Assembly (NCBI GenBank): GCA_002104905.1
Contig: MCFE01000274.1
Location: 41,866 to 105,865, forward strand
Source of the DNA: Basidiobolus meristosporus CBS 931.73
Lineage: Eukaryota > Basidiobolomycota > Basidiobolomycetes > Basidiobolales > Basidiobolaceae
Direction of reading: 5' to 3'
DNA: 64,000 nucleotides
The notes under the pieces were generated by a model. The model had not been told where the DNA came from. It did not search any database and saw nothing but the letters and a program-made list of their open reading frames with translations. The translations under genes and the position numbers were made by a program. Positions 9,510 through 21,172 of the stretch are shown piece by piece (position 1 is the stretch's first letter; each line of letters starts with the position of its first letter).

Positions 9510-12292
9510 ATGCCGAACACTAGCACCAACAGCAGCGAGTTGTCCAAACTCAAGGTGGACCTCTCCCCCGAGGAGATCACCAAGCTCGCCCAGGAGATCG
9601 TCGAGCAAACCAAGAAGGTCCACGACGAAGTGGCCTCCCTCCCCGCGGAGCGGTGCAACTTCGAAAGCGTCTGCAAACGGTTGGCCTTGCTTGAAGGGTG
9701 GGCGGAAACCGAGGCCAGCAACTGCACCTTCCCCCAGTACGTGTTCACCGACAAAGCCGTGCGGGAGGCATCTAGCAACGCCACCGCCGAGATCGAGGTA
9801 AACCCGACCCCGTTACTTTTCTCCCACCGCCACCAACTCCCCGGCTAAACGTGGGCCACCTTTTGCCTCTGTGATATGTAGAAAGTGGACATCGAGGAGA
9901 GCATGCGCGAGGACCTTTACCAGGCGGTCCTCAACGCCAAGGCCAAGAAGGAGAAGCTCAACCCAGAGGAGCAACGCCTTCTGGACAAAATGGAGTTGGA
10001 CTTCAAGAGAAACGGGCTGGCCCTCCCCAAGGAGCAGAGAGACAAGCTGGCCGAGATCAAGAAGAGAATCTCGGAGCTGCGTATCGAGTTCCAGAAGAAC
10101 CTAAACGAGGACGACTCCAAGTTGGCCTTCACCGCCAAAGAACTCCAAGGGGTGAAACCCGAGTTTCTGGTAAGTCCCGGCAAGGCTTACGCTCGGCAAG
10201 GGCCCGACTTCTAACCGCGTACTCGTCGTTGTAGGAGGGACTTGAGAAGGTTGACCCGGTAGAGGCCGGGAAAGAGGAGCAGTACTACGTGTCTACCAAA
10301 TACCCCGATCTGTTCCCGGTGTTGAAGTACGCCGAGAACGACGAGGTTCGACACAAGATGGACACCCTGAACGCAACCAAATGCAAACCCAACGTTGCCA
10401 TATTGGAGGAGGTAAGAGAGGTCCCTTGGATGATCTAGATACGTGTGGTAACCGTGTGCGATTCTCCCACCTGCACGTTAGGTCATCGAGCTCCGCAAAC
10501 AGATGGCTGACATCATGGGGTACTCTGACTTCGCCTCGTTCCGATTGGAGGTGAAGATGGCCAAGGATTCGGCCACCGTGACCGAGTTCTTGGATGACTT
10601 GACCGCCAAGTTGAAGCCCATCGCCACCAAAGAGCTTGAAGAGCTCAAAAACGTCAAGAAGGTATTTCCCGGTGATAGCTACCGCTTAACATCTTTGAAG
10701 AGTAACCCATCCCACCCAGGCCGAGAAAGAAGCCCACAACCAAGCTTACGATGGCTCCTTCCATAGCTACGACTACTCCTACTACGATCGTATCCAGGTC
10801 GAAAGAGACTTCCAAGTAGACGAATCGGAGATCCAGAAGTACTTCCCAGTGGATCACGTAGTCAAAGGTTACATCCGCAGCATGATCGGCATGGGACTTG
10901 CAATAACACATTCCTCCCGATCTAGTGGTGTTCGATCTCTACCAGGAAGTGCTGGCCGTCAAGTTCGTCGAGGTTCCTGATGCCAAGGTTTGGCACAGCG
11001 ACGTGAAGATGTACAAAGTGTTAGGTAAGGCGGGTGGATCCGTTGGTTGAGCTCGGCGGGGACTAAGCGCGGATTTGATGTAGATGCCAAGACAAACGAG
11101 TTGATGGGTAGCTTCTATCTGGATCTTCATCCAAGGTATGTCGGTGTTTGGCAAACCGTCTCCATCGGGTTTCTAACGTCCCTCGTCAACAGAGAAGGCA
11201 AGTATAACCACGCCGCTTGCTTCCCACTGAACCCTGGATATGAGACTGAGGACGGACAGCGTCAGATGCCGGTCGCCGCCATGGTTGCCAACTTCACCAA
11301 ACCGTAAATATCCCCATCATCATTGTACACTGAACCCTACAGCATCGCTCACCCAATGTGACCCAGCACTGCCACTCGTCCTTCGCTGTTGCGCCACTCG
11401 GAGGCAGTTACTTATCTTCACGAGCTTGGCCATGTGATGCACAACATGTGTGCCAAGACCCAGTTCGCCCGTTTCCACGGCACAAGTGTCGAGGGAGATT
11501 TCGTAGAGGCACCCTCTCAGGTAAGGAATCTCGCCATGGTCACCGTATTGGATCCCAACTAACCAGCGTTACCGACCAAACCGGGATGGCGAACAGATGC
11601 TTGAGAACGTAAGTTGTGCGGAACTTGATGTCGTGGGCCCAACTCTAACCGAGTCTCTATTCGCAGTGGTGCTGGGAGACTGATGTATTGAAGCGGTTGT
11701 CTTCCCACCATGAAACCAAGGAGCCCATCGGGCAGGAGCTGATTGACAGGATGCTGGCGGCCAAGAATCACAACGCCGGCCTGTTCAACCTTCGACAGAT
11801 CTTCTTCGGCAAGTTCGACATGATCTGCCACACCTCCAAAGGTAGGTCGATGATTTGGTGAATGCTTGGTGCCGAGCTGACCGAGTGATTGATCTAGACA
11901 AGATTGACACCACCAAGTTGTGGAACGAGTTGAAACCCGAGATTTCTCTCGTCCCAGCCAATCCTGATGGATATCCAGCCGCCTCCTACGCCCACATCAT
12001 TGCCGGCTACGAAGCTGGCTACTATGTAAGCGATTCCCATGAGCAATCACATGCTTCCTCTCTTGATTGACCACTTGTGCAATTGCAGGGCTATCTGTAC
12101 TCGCTCGTGTTCTCCACCGATATGTTCTACACTCGCTTCAAGAAGGAGGGACTCTTCGCCTCCAAGGCTGGCTTGGAGTATCGCAGCAAGATCCTTCAGC
12201 CTGGAGGCTCCCGTGACGCCCAGGATATGTTGCTCGACTTCATTGGTAGAAAATTCAACCAAGAAGCCTTCTTGAAATCCATCGGCTTATAA
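9510..12292 (+). CDS. PRD1: M3 metallopeptidase (thimet oligopeptidase/saccharolysin type)
   Basis: A zinc oligopeptidase that cleaves short peptides in the cytosol or mitochondrial intermembrane space, 671 aa in the assembled model, the usual family length. Exons: 9510-9797, 9882-10169, 10235-10411, 10482-10661, 10720-10867, 10926-11024, 11084-11135, 11193-11303, 11367-11520, 11597-11608, 11667-11841, 11898-12025, 12089-12292; all junctions are GT-AG and keep phase. Hallmarks are [10 protein letters not shown] then EGKYNHAA, the zinc site [19 protein letters not shown] (HExxH) across exon 9, and the GYEAGYYGYLYS block split by the last intron. Exon 10 is only 12 nt and codes Met-Leu-Glu-Asn of the conserved SQMLENWCWE segment. 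The start ATG is the first in frame after an upstream non-ATG extension. Confidence 0.93.
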
Positions 12293-12324
12293 ATAGTTTA
12301 TTTAATCAAATTAATAAATCAACT

Positions 12325-12334
12325 CCCCCCCCCA
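12325..12334 (+). repeat. Poly-C tract
   Basis: A run of about nine to ten C just after the M3 peptidase stop. Similar C-runs lie after the START gene (about 13674-13684) and upstream of the Num1-like gene (about 15863-15872). They are homopolymers of unknown role, prone to sequencing error. Confidence 0.6.
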
Positions 12335-12531
12335 TTTCACGTGATCCATGAACCAGATAGTCCCTTGGCATACATACATACCCGATGGTACGGACCATCA
12401 TCCTCGAGTGATCCACATCAGCCGATCGGCCCGATGGATCTTCGTCACGGGTAGTCAGGATGGGAACCTTTTTAAATGGATTCCCAGCGGGAATTTTGGG
12501 CAGAATCCCTTCTTGTATCCACCCAGTCAAC

Positions 12532-13605
12532 ATGTCACACATCGAAGCAGCAAACCAAGCCATCGAAAAAATCAAGCAGTTCGGCAACTCTCTTGATGGC
12601 TGGACCTTCCACTCCGAGAACAAGGGTATCAAAATCTACACCCAAGAGAAAGAGAAGGGCGCCATGCCGGCTGTTCGCGGCGAAGGCATCCTCGAAGGAT
12701 ACTCCGTTCACCAGATCGCAGCGGTTGCCGAGTCCATCGGTTGCAGGCCTTTGTGTAAGTAGCCTCCCGCTTTACCCCCGAGACACCTCCCCGGGTTTTA
12801 GTAACCAGATGTGTATTCTTTAGGGGACGGAAGATTCGGTGGGGCTGAGAGAATCGAATTCTTGGAGGATACCACTTTCGTCTTCTGGAACCTGAACAAG
12901 GGAACCTGGCCTGTTTCGTGAGTGGTCTATTCGGTTGGGAATGTGTCAGTTTCTCCGGACTTACCCTCACCCTCCTCCTTTTCACCTCTAGGGATCGCGA
13001 CCTTTGCGGTGTCTGCAAATACGAAACCTCTCCCGAAGGTGTCTATTACAGCGGTCTTACTTCCGTGGTGGACTCCCGTGTTCCCGAGAAGAAGGGGGCC
13101 GTCAGAGCCGATTTGCATATTGGCGGTTGGATCATCCAGAAAGAAGGGGAGAACTCGGTCAAAGCCACATACATCATCGATATCGATCTTAAAGGTAACA
13201 CACACACCACCTCCTCGGGACAGCATTGGCCGGTACTCATTCCTCCTTCCCCTAGGCTCCATCCCCGGACCTATTGTCCGCAAAGTGAGTGTCGATACAC
13301 CCTTGTGCGTCGCTTACGTCTTCGATTTCCTCAAGAAGTATGGCAACCCACCCTACTTGACCGGCCTCAAGGGTCACATCGAGAAAGAGAACTTCGTGCC
13401 CAAGGAAGGAAAATACGAAATCCAGGTGAAATCCGCCACATGCAAGGAACTCACCGTGGTTGTAGATAGCGAGAAAATGTACCCCAAGGGATGGAACATC
13501 CGCGTGTCACCCGAAACCGGGGCAGTGGTGGAGATTTCAGACAAGTTGGCCCATGTGAAATTCCTGGAGGATCAAGAGTATACCTTGACCGTTACCAGAA
13601 AGTAG
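12532..13605 (+). CDS. START-domain lipid-binding protein
   Basis: A 289-aa protein with a START (StAR-related lipid transfer) fold, which binds a lipid in a hydrophobic cavity. Exons: 12532-12754, 12824-12917, 12992-13194, 13256-13605. Family features are RPLWDGRFGGAERIEFLEDT just after the first intron, then GTWPVSDRDL and a C-terminal helix ending DFLKKYG. After the START domain comes about 85 residues of predicted beta structure (EIQVKSATCKELTVVVDSEK) that I do not recognise. There is no signal peptide or membrane segment, so it is probably cytosolic. It starts only 240 bp after the M3 peptidase on the same strand. The lipid bound cannot be told from sequence. Confidence 0.85.
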
Positions 13606-13876
13606 AGCCACCCTGGTGGTCTTTTGAAGTGAATTTTGTGGCATTGAATGCTCGTGCATAGAGCTCATGAGCAACCCCCCCCCCTCTCACCACCATTTCG
13701 AGCATTAAACTTTTTTCGTGAACATGACGTCAATTCGGTCGAGCGTTTGGTTTATTGGAGATAAGGATGACGATGGAAGGGAGTCTAACGGGTTAGCCAG
13801 ATATCTATATTTTGGAATGTTGGGATCACATGTACAAGCACAAAGATGGAAGGGAAATCTACAAGGACATCCAATC

Positions 13877-14581
13877 TTAGCAAGCCAAGTCCTCCAGGGT
13901 CAGGATGAATTCGAACTCCTCCTTTTTCACCGGTTGTACGGAGAGTCGGCCTCTGTTGATGAGCGCCATCTGCGATAGCTCTGCAGCTTTGTAGCTTTGC
14001 AGTTCCTTGAGTGATATGAACCTTTTTAGAGTTCTCGCATACTTCACGTCGACCATATACCATTTGGGCTTCTCTGGGTCGGATTTTGGATCGTAGTAAG
14101 GATGCTTGGGATCAAAAGCCGTGTGGTCCACGTGACCCCCCTTGACTATTGTTGCTAGACCAGCTATTCCGGGAGTCTTGCAGTTGCTGTGATAGAAGAG
14201 CACACGATCACCAACCTTCATCTGATCTCGAAGAATGTTCCGCGCCTCGTAGTTCCGCACACCTTCCCAGCTTGAAGTCTGTTCGGGGCAGGCCTGTAAA
14301 TCGTCGATGCTGAATTTAACATCAATCCCCTTGACTAGTCGTGAGTTGGGCTCGGCCTTCATAAGCCAATATCTACACTCAGGCGTCTGGGTCGTCCCGT
14401 CTGTAGTTGGGCCATCAGCTGGGTTTGAGGACTCGAGTTTTTTGGTCCGGGTTCGTTTGGCCGGCTTTTCCTCCCCAGAGTTGCTTCTTTTCAAGCCAGA
14501 AGAAGCCAAAGGTTGGGTTTTTAAGGGCTGGCTTTGTTGGCGGCGAGTGGAGCGTCTTGGTAGCTCTTCATCAATCGACAT
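13877..14581 (-). CDS. EVE-domain protein, THYN1-like
   Basis: A 234-aa single-exon protein. The N-terminal 65 residues are basic and low in complexity (ARTKKLESS-type stretches), suggesting nuclear location. The rest is an EVE domain: YWLMKAEPNSRLVKG, then SSWEGVRNYEARNILRDQMK, VGDRVLFYHSNCK, and KWYMVDVKYARTLKRFISL. The EVE fold is related to PUA/YTH domains and is thought to bind modified bases in DNA or RNA; the animal member is THYN1 (thymocyte nuclear protein 1). It shares a divergent promoter of about 260 bp with the SH3-like gene to its right, and its 3' end converges on the START gene. Confidence 0.9.
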   Translation of the reverse strand: MSIDEELPRRSTRRQQSQPLKTQPLASSGLKRSNSGEEKPAKRTRTKKLESSNPADGPTTDGTTQTPECRYWLMKAEPNSRLVKGIDVKFSIDDLQACPEQTSSWEGVRNYEARNILRDQMKVGDRVLFYHSNCKTPGIAGLATIVKGGHVDHTAFDPKHPYYDPKSDPEKPKWYMVDVKYARTLKRFISLKELQSYKAAELSQMALINRGRLSVQPVKKEEFEFILTLEDLAC

Positions 14582-14843
14582 GATAGTAATCGGATAGGAA
14601 ACGTGGATCCACTCACAAGAAATACATACTTGTTTGTTTTCATCAAGTCAACCAATCGCATCCATTGACCAATCGTATCAAGGAGCTCAAACAAAGTCAC
14701 ATTCTAAAAAGGTCAAAATCGATGGCGGTGCACGTCGTTTGACAATGCAAGAGGACATGAAGCAAGGTTTGAGGTCTCTACACTTCATAAAGAGGTAAGG
14801 TTCGGTCACATCCTTCCTGATTTTAGAATTTAGAGCAAAGACA

Positions 14844-15293
14844 ATGCCCTGGTGCTTTTGTGCCAACGACCCGAAGGAGGACTCACTGATGCAAGGCCGA
14901 GGCATCTTCGTAGCGTTGCGCAATTTCCCCTCGGACCAAGAGAAGCAGAAAAGCTCATTTAGCAAGAATTCTCCACTATGCTTCTCCAAAGGCGACAGGA
15001 TCCAATTGGTCGAGAATCATGGCAAGTACATGGTGGGCTATGTCGAGAGCGACCCGTCCAAGACACTGGGGTGGTTTCCCAGTGATGCACTGGAATTTAT
15101 CAGTCAGAACAACCCTTTAGCGAACCCAATGAGTGCCGGCAAGCTTCAGGGTCACTATCTTAACGAGATTGTTGTAGAGCCGCTATCGCTAGAGATGTTC
15201 CGGTTCGACTTCAAGGCGGGTTCGGGGGGAAAGGAGGAGGCCAGATGTAACGAGGCTCCACCATGTATACCCGCCAAAGTCCTAATGCAGTAA
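14844..15293 (+). CDS. Small SH3-like protein
   Basis: A 149-aa single-exon reading frame starting MPWCFCANDPKE. Residues about 21-85 look like an SH3 domain: an opening ALRNFPSD, a central LCFSKGDRIQLVE (the L.f..GD.I.v strand), a YMVGYV strand, and LGWFPSDALEF closing the fold like the usual GWFPS..V. SH3 domains bind proline-rich peptides in signalling and actin proteins. The first strand carries a longer loop than normal. The C-terminus has no recognised domain. It is expressed divergently from the EVE gene. Confidence 0.65.
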   Translation: MPWCFCANDPKEDSLMQGRGIFVALRNFPSDQEKQKSSFSKNSPLCFSKGDRIQLVENHGKYMVGYVESDPSKTLGWFPSDALEFISQNNPLANPMSAGKLQGHYLNEIVVEPLSLEMFRFDFKAGSGGKEEARCNEAPPCIPAKVLMQ

Positions 15294-16219
15294 AGACTTA
15301 TGTAACTAATGTAATATATTTCCAACCATTCTTCTAGGAAGTCGCTTTATATTCGGTATTCTAAAAATAAACAGTCTTGCATGCTCCTCTTATTGGTGAT
15401 CAATTGCAATTTGGTTTGTGCTACACCGTTGATATGAACTGTTGTACATTTTAACTATTGGATACGTTGTTTCTCACCCTGCGACAAGGTGTGGGTTGGA
15501 GGTTGGTAGCTCGTGGCTCGAGGTGGAGGAAACTTTAATTGCCAGATCTCGATCGCCTTGACTGGGGTGATATCACATTACATTGCTTCATAAGAGGGAT
15601 TGCAAGCTCGTGTGGACAATTCATTTCTGCCAGGCATATGCACTGATGTTGCTTCGGCCAGACAGACACTCCGGATGTATTAAGGTAGAGGCAATGGGGG
15701 AGGTGACACAGGCCAAGCAGGAGGTGATCCTTAAAAGTCTTAATTTCTGGCTCGACGGTTCAAATTAGCCCATTTACTAGTCAACTGAATTGGAGAAAGC
15801 ATAATTAAACCACACTCACCATTCTCCAACCGTCATCTCATCATCCCCTTCCCTACTGAACAACCCCCCCCCCAGAAAAATCTGCGCTACATTCCACACA
15901 GTAGTGCAGTAATGCGTGGAACCGGTAAAAAATCTTAGGGTGAATGTCGATTTCGTTATATCTCGTCTCTTGTTCGTTTCGTCAGCTCCAAACCATCCTT
16001 TCTCTCTCGTTTGCCAGGTCCCCAATTTACCCCTCCCTTCCAGATATTCACCTCAGCTGAGCTGAGCTGAATCCTTGAGATTTCCACTTTACCCATTTCC
16101 ACCCACGGTTGCAGAAATCCCCTCCCCACACCCAACCCCTAGTCTACCGGTTAGCCTTATACTGCTCCGACGCTTCTTTACCTAGTGTTGGTTAGTCCAG
16201 AGTATTTCGCATCTTTGCA
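15294..16219. other. Intergenic, upstream of the Num1-like gene
   Basis: Holds the 3' flank of the SH3-like gene (several AATAAA-like signals near 15,320-15,370), a poly-C run at about 15863-15872, and a pyrimidine-rich promoter-like region at 15,980-16,200 with repeated GAGCT units (tcagctgagctgagctgaat, 16053-16072). A 61-codon frame at 15583 has no recognisable content. Confidence 0.5.
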
Positions 16220-19200
16220 ATGCTTCAACCGGACACTCCATTCATCAATCTGGAGCCGTGCACACCACGGGAGTTTTCCGACTCTGATGACGAGCTGTCG
16301 GAGTCCGGACAAAGCTTCGAGATGGAGCTGACCGAGTTCCCAGGTTACTCGGAGGTTTCCTCCAGTCAAAATACCCCGCAACCTTCAGTCAAGCGATTCC
16401 GAAGCTTTTCGGCCAGTAAGCTGGCCATACCAGTCAAGTTCTCCGCAGAGGCCCAGATCCGAGAGCTGGAGGCCAAGCTGGTGGAGAAAGAGAACGAGGT
16501 GTTGTTGGCGGCGGATATCGGCCAGGTCTTATTGAAAGAGATCGATAGCTTAAAACATAAAGTGGCCGCCTACGAGCATAGCAAGCCCGCTGACGATCTT
16601 AGCCAGGAAATCGAAATCAACAACACTGAAACGGTGCAGAAGCTTCGTTCGTTTCGTGTGGAGGCGGAGATATATACCTCCTCCTTCAAGGAAAAAACCC
16701 CCAAGATCCCTGGAAGTCCTTACACCCCTGGGCGTCGAATGGATCGCTCGGGAACTCCAGGTCTATTGCCCATCAACGAAAATGACCCTGATCTGACGGT
16801 GCTTCCACCCTCAGCATTGTTGCCTAGCAAGAATAGCACCAGCACGTTGCATAGTGAGATTAGCAAAGCGGTTGAGTCCGGAGAGAACCTGATGAAGCTC
16901 TCGAGGCAACTGCAGACCAAGCTGCTCGATGCCGAAAGGGAATCGCTCAATCTCGCTGAACGATGCTCTGAACAGGACCGCCAAATTGCCGCATTGAAGA
17001 TCCAGGTAGCTCGTGGCGCTGAGAATGAAGGTAAGCGATGGAATTCCTCGGATTTCCAAAATGGTCGGGATAATTTAGATTTTGCCTTTTTATAGCCAAA
17101 TCCCAGGAGAATACCTGGAATCTAGAACTCCAAAATCAAGAGCTTCAAACCCAGGTGGATGAGCTGGAGCAGGTGGTACAGAAAGTGACCAGTGATCAGG
17201 GGAGACTTCAGGAGTCGCTTCTGGTAGCTCGGGAAACGATCGATCAGCTAAATCTCAAAGAAGAGAAGCTGAACCAAACTCTGGAACGAACCAAAACTCG
17301 CCACGAGCAGGAGATCATCGGGATTCGAAAGATGATCGGTAATCTCCAACGAGAAAAGGCGGAGCTCAGCAAAAAGAATGAGGAACTCAAACTTGAACTC
17401 TCCGGAAGAACTCAAAGAGCAGGTGGAAGACCATTGGGTGGCTCTACGCCCATTCTTGAGCCCGCCGCTTCTGGCATAGACTCTCCATTCGAACTATCTG
17501 ACGCATTTGAGCTCCCTCCTGCCCGCTCGCCGTCCCCCTCTCCATTTTCTGCCCCTTCCAGTGGTCAGACACTTCAGGTCGAGACATTGACCGGATCCTT
17601 AGGGCATGCCCATAGAACCATTGCCAACCTTCGATCCTCCCTCCACCGCGAGAAAATCGAGAAGATGGAAATGAAGAAGATGCTGGTTGAATCGCAGGAG
17701 ACGGTAGAGGCGTTGCAGAGCGAGTTCATGTGGGAGAGTGAGGATATGGATAAGGTCATGAAGAACGTTCATCGATCAGTCAGAAAGAAGATGCGTCGAA
17801 GGAAGACTCACATGCGCCAAGTGGTCACGAAATCTGAGCTTTTCGGTGATGATGTTGAAGTGGTCGTTGGAAGTCCGGAAGATATACTGAAGGACAGAGC
17901 CGATCTTAGTGAAGGGTCGAGTCCCTCCACAGAAGAGGACTTGTCGGAGTTCTCTATGGATTCCGGAGCAGAGAAGGTTTCTGATAATGAACATCGCCAA
18001 TCAAGCGACTCCCCGCGGACACCCGTACCTAATAGATCAACCACTCCAACTGGTAGTCCTCCAGGTACCATGAAAAAATGGACACCTTCTCGAAACCCCT
18101 TAGCCAGACGCTCTACTCTAAATCCCATGCCCAGCCGCGACTTGCTCAACGAGCTGACAATGTTTGACCGCCAGCCAAAGATCGAGGAGGGCTCGGAAAA
18201 GGTGGACATAAGCACCCAGACTACCGAGGCTACAGATGGGCATGAGAGCCATGACCAAGGGGTTCAAGTTGAGCTATTGGATTTAGAAACCACACGCGGC
18301 TTATGTACTGAGTGTGGCTCAACAGTCGATATCATCTATCTCCTATCTTCTAAAGTCGCCGAAGCATCTGCAGTCCTGAGCACGCCTGAAGATCAAGAGG
18401 ATAATCTGTCGACTCCGGAATCCTTCAAACCAGACAGTGCTGCTCCGTCCATGGTCAGCGAAACCCAAGCCTCTACAATACCTCAGAGTATTGTAGATCA
18501 ACCACTTTTTGAGAATGAGGAGCTAGACCGCGAAATTGAAAGCAGCAAGGTGGCGTCGTCTGAACCTCAAGCAAACGAGAGTCGAGCGGGCACATGTACC
18601 CTCGAGATGAACAGCGATGTGCTTGAAGTGCCTGTCGCTGCTGAACTTGAAGAAAATCGCCAAACCATCAATACGGATAGCTTGGAAGTTCAACAGAACG
18701 AAGATGCTTCAGCTAACATTTCCAGTGCCCCTCAGACAACTGGAGAAAAGGATCTCACTGAGCACTCCAAAGGCCAAAGCCCAAATGTCAGTAACCTCCC
18801 TGGGCCCTCACAGAGCACCCGTAAGTCCATTTGCTTTTGCTAGTACGAGATCCACAATATTGATTTGACCAGTCCCCTTCTTAGACGCAATGGCCAACGT
18901 GGAGGCTGAAAGCGATGCGGAAGCAAAACGCATCCCTACCCGCCCGCTCATGTGGACCGATAGCCCAAAGGTGCGCAAGTCCATTGAAAGCGATCGACAG
19001 GCTTTCTATCCATCCGAGACGGACTTGGAAAGCAGTCAAAGTGCCGAGGTTGAAGACAAAGAGGTGGAAACCACACCGACAAAAGAGCGCCACGTCGCTG
19101 CTAGAATATCAGCGGTGAAGCCCCGTACCAGTGTCGAGAAGCCAACACTTTCCTCGCCGCTTTCCCGGGAGAACAGTCTGAACCAGTCGATGGTTGACAG

Positions 19201-20731
19201 TGAGCTGGACGATAGCGATATCCCTGATCACGCCCTTCACAGGATCTCCCCCCGGATCTCCGCCGTCAAATCCCGTCCATCCCAAGACATCATTCGCGCG
19301 GCCATGGACAAGTATGGAAGCCCACTCAAATCGTCTGGCACCGGGACTGATATCGAGAGCGAAGAAGACCCCGTTGCCATCCAGTTTTCGGAGGTCGCCA
19401 CGCAGGTCTCCGGAAACAGTGACTCGGAAGCGCCACTGCAATGCGACGTAGGCACGCAGACGGATGACATCAGCAAGCTGCATGTTCTTCCTGAATCTAA
19501 CGGCGGGGTATTTTATTCACCACTGCGCCCGACAACCCCACCTCCCCCTGGACTGATTGCGCGCTCCTTGAGTCCAGTTAGAGTGGATCGATCTTCGCTG
19601 AGAATAGCTGACGAGGTGGACCTTGGAAAGAATCCTGAGGTCTACCACCAGGCAGCCAACCACAGGAGACCACCCATTCCAGTGGCCATGCTCTTCGGGG
19701 GAACACCCACTCCCCGGGGGGCATCTCAATCCAGAACGCTGAGTCACAGACGCCATTCGGATGGAGAATCGGAAGCGGTGATATCGGAGAGTAGCACGAA
19801 GCGGTACCAGACTGTCACGTCGTATCCCGGGAGAAGAACGAAGGAAACCGCCCCCTCGTTCGGTTCGCCAACGGTCTGGCCCAGTCGGCCATTCTCAGCC
19901 ATTACCCCCAGAGGAATGGACACGTTCTCCTCCTCAATCACCGACTCCAGCTTCACTGCAGATGAGGAAAGCTGGGGAGACCAGCGTCGTACCTTCTCGG
20001 CAGACCCGGCAATCATCCATGCCATCACCCAGGCCATGATCGGCAATTTCATGTGGAAGTACACCCGGCGAGTGATCGGGGGCGGGATTAGCGAGAAGAA
20101 GCACATGCGGTACTTCTGGATCCACCCTTATGCGAAGACCATCAACTGGAGTACAGAGCAGCCAGGCCCCGACCGGGTCGTCAACCGAGTCGGTAGCAAA
20201 TCCAAGTCGGCCTATATCCGATCCATCCGCGTGGTGCAGGATACCGGATCCACCACGGACCTGACCAGCACCGAGTTCAGTCTGGTCATCCAAACGGCGA
20301 CCAGGGAGCTGAAGATCAAGGCACTGAAGCGCGAGAAGCACGATATCTGGCTTCTGGCCCTGACCTATCTGCAAAGTCGTCAGACCATGTCCCCCTCAAT
20401 CACCCAGAAAAGTCTCCAGAGTCCACAATTAGGCGAGGCCGACCCGGAGAAAACCCCGCAGAGAAGAACCCTCCTGTCGGTCGCCTCTACGGTGCAAAGC
20501 AACTTGTCGCCATTAACTCGCAGTGTCTCCAAGAAGCATAGTCTCGGGAGATTGTTCAAGAAGCCCAGCAAGTCCACGCTCGCCTCACCAATCCCTGACG
20601 TCCGTAAGCTAGAGGAGGAGGAGGATGGCCAGGATCTCGAAATGAACGAGGATGTTCGAAAGTGTTGCCACGGTAAACACGACATCGGCAAACTGGATGC
20701 CAAGTCCACACTCGGCAGCCACATAATCTAG
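16220..20731 (+). CDS. Num1/Mcp5-like cortical anchor with C-terminal PH domain
   Basis: A 1,460-aa protein in three exons (16220-17030, 17096-18820, 18885-20731; all GT-AG, phase 1). The first part holds coiled coils (residues about 70-130, 210-420 and 460-520) between serine/proline-rich linkers. Near the C-terminus, coded at about 20,010-20,380, is an Mcp5-type PH domain (PF12814 type): ITQAMIGNFMWKYTRRVI, then KHMRYFWIHPYAKTINWS and the final helix KREKHDIWLLALTYLQSR. Num1 (yeast), ApsA (Aspergillus) and Mcp5 (fission yeast) use this domain to bind plasma-membrane phosphoinositide and anchor dynein and mitochondria for nuclear and spindle movement. The middle also has short repeated STQT-like motifs (DISTQTTE, VATQVSG, VGTQTDD) resembling dynein light-chain binding sites. 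Confidence 0.85.
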
Positions 20732-21172
20732 ATAGGGGGCTCCCGCCGATGGGCACGGCTCCGCCCGACGAACGTCCCATAGACGGGACAAGCAACCGGA
20801 CTTCCCTTCCAAGCTCCACATCTACTGTAACATATAATTGACACCACCCAAATAATATCCCTGATATGCACCAAAATACCGTTTGATCCTCGGGATGGTG
20901 AACACAAACCCATTTTGCCCCTTCTAATTTCCCCAGTTTCCCTAGTTTATTTCTAAAGTATTTCTGATTAAAGATATCCAAACTTTCATGGCCAAGAGGT
21001 CGTGTGGTAGAGCGGGTGGCGGGTGCAGTGCAATCTAATTGGGTGAACGAGCACATGAACCCACATACGCTTCCTTGGAACCGGGTTTTTTATGAATCAT
21101 TAGTCAAAAAGAAAATGGTCTATTTACAGGAGGGAGGGTGCTAAGGAAAGGGTGGCAATGGATACTGGGAGA
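20732..21172. other. Convergent 3' intergenic region
   Basis: Lies between the stops of the Num1-like gene (plus) and STE11 (minus). Only 3' flanking sequence is expected. I see no further gene, and a minus frame crossing it is a shadow of the Num1-like exon. Confidence 0.5.

Noticed and set aside
15583-15768. 61-codon ORF between the SH3-like and Num1-like genes
   Set aside because: No domain or conservation signal visible; no promoter or splice context.
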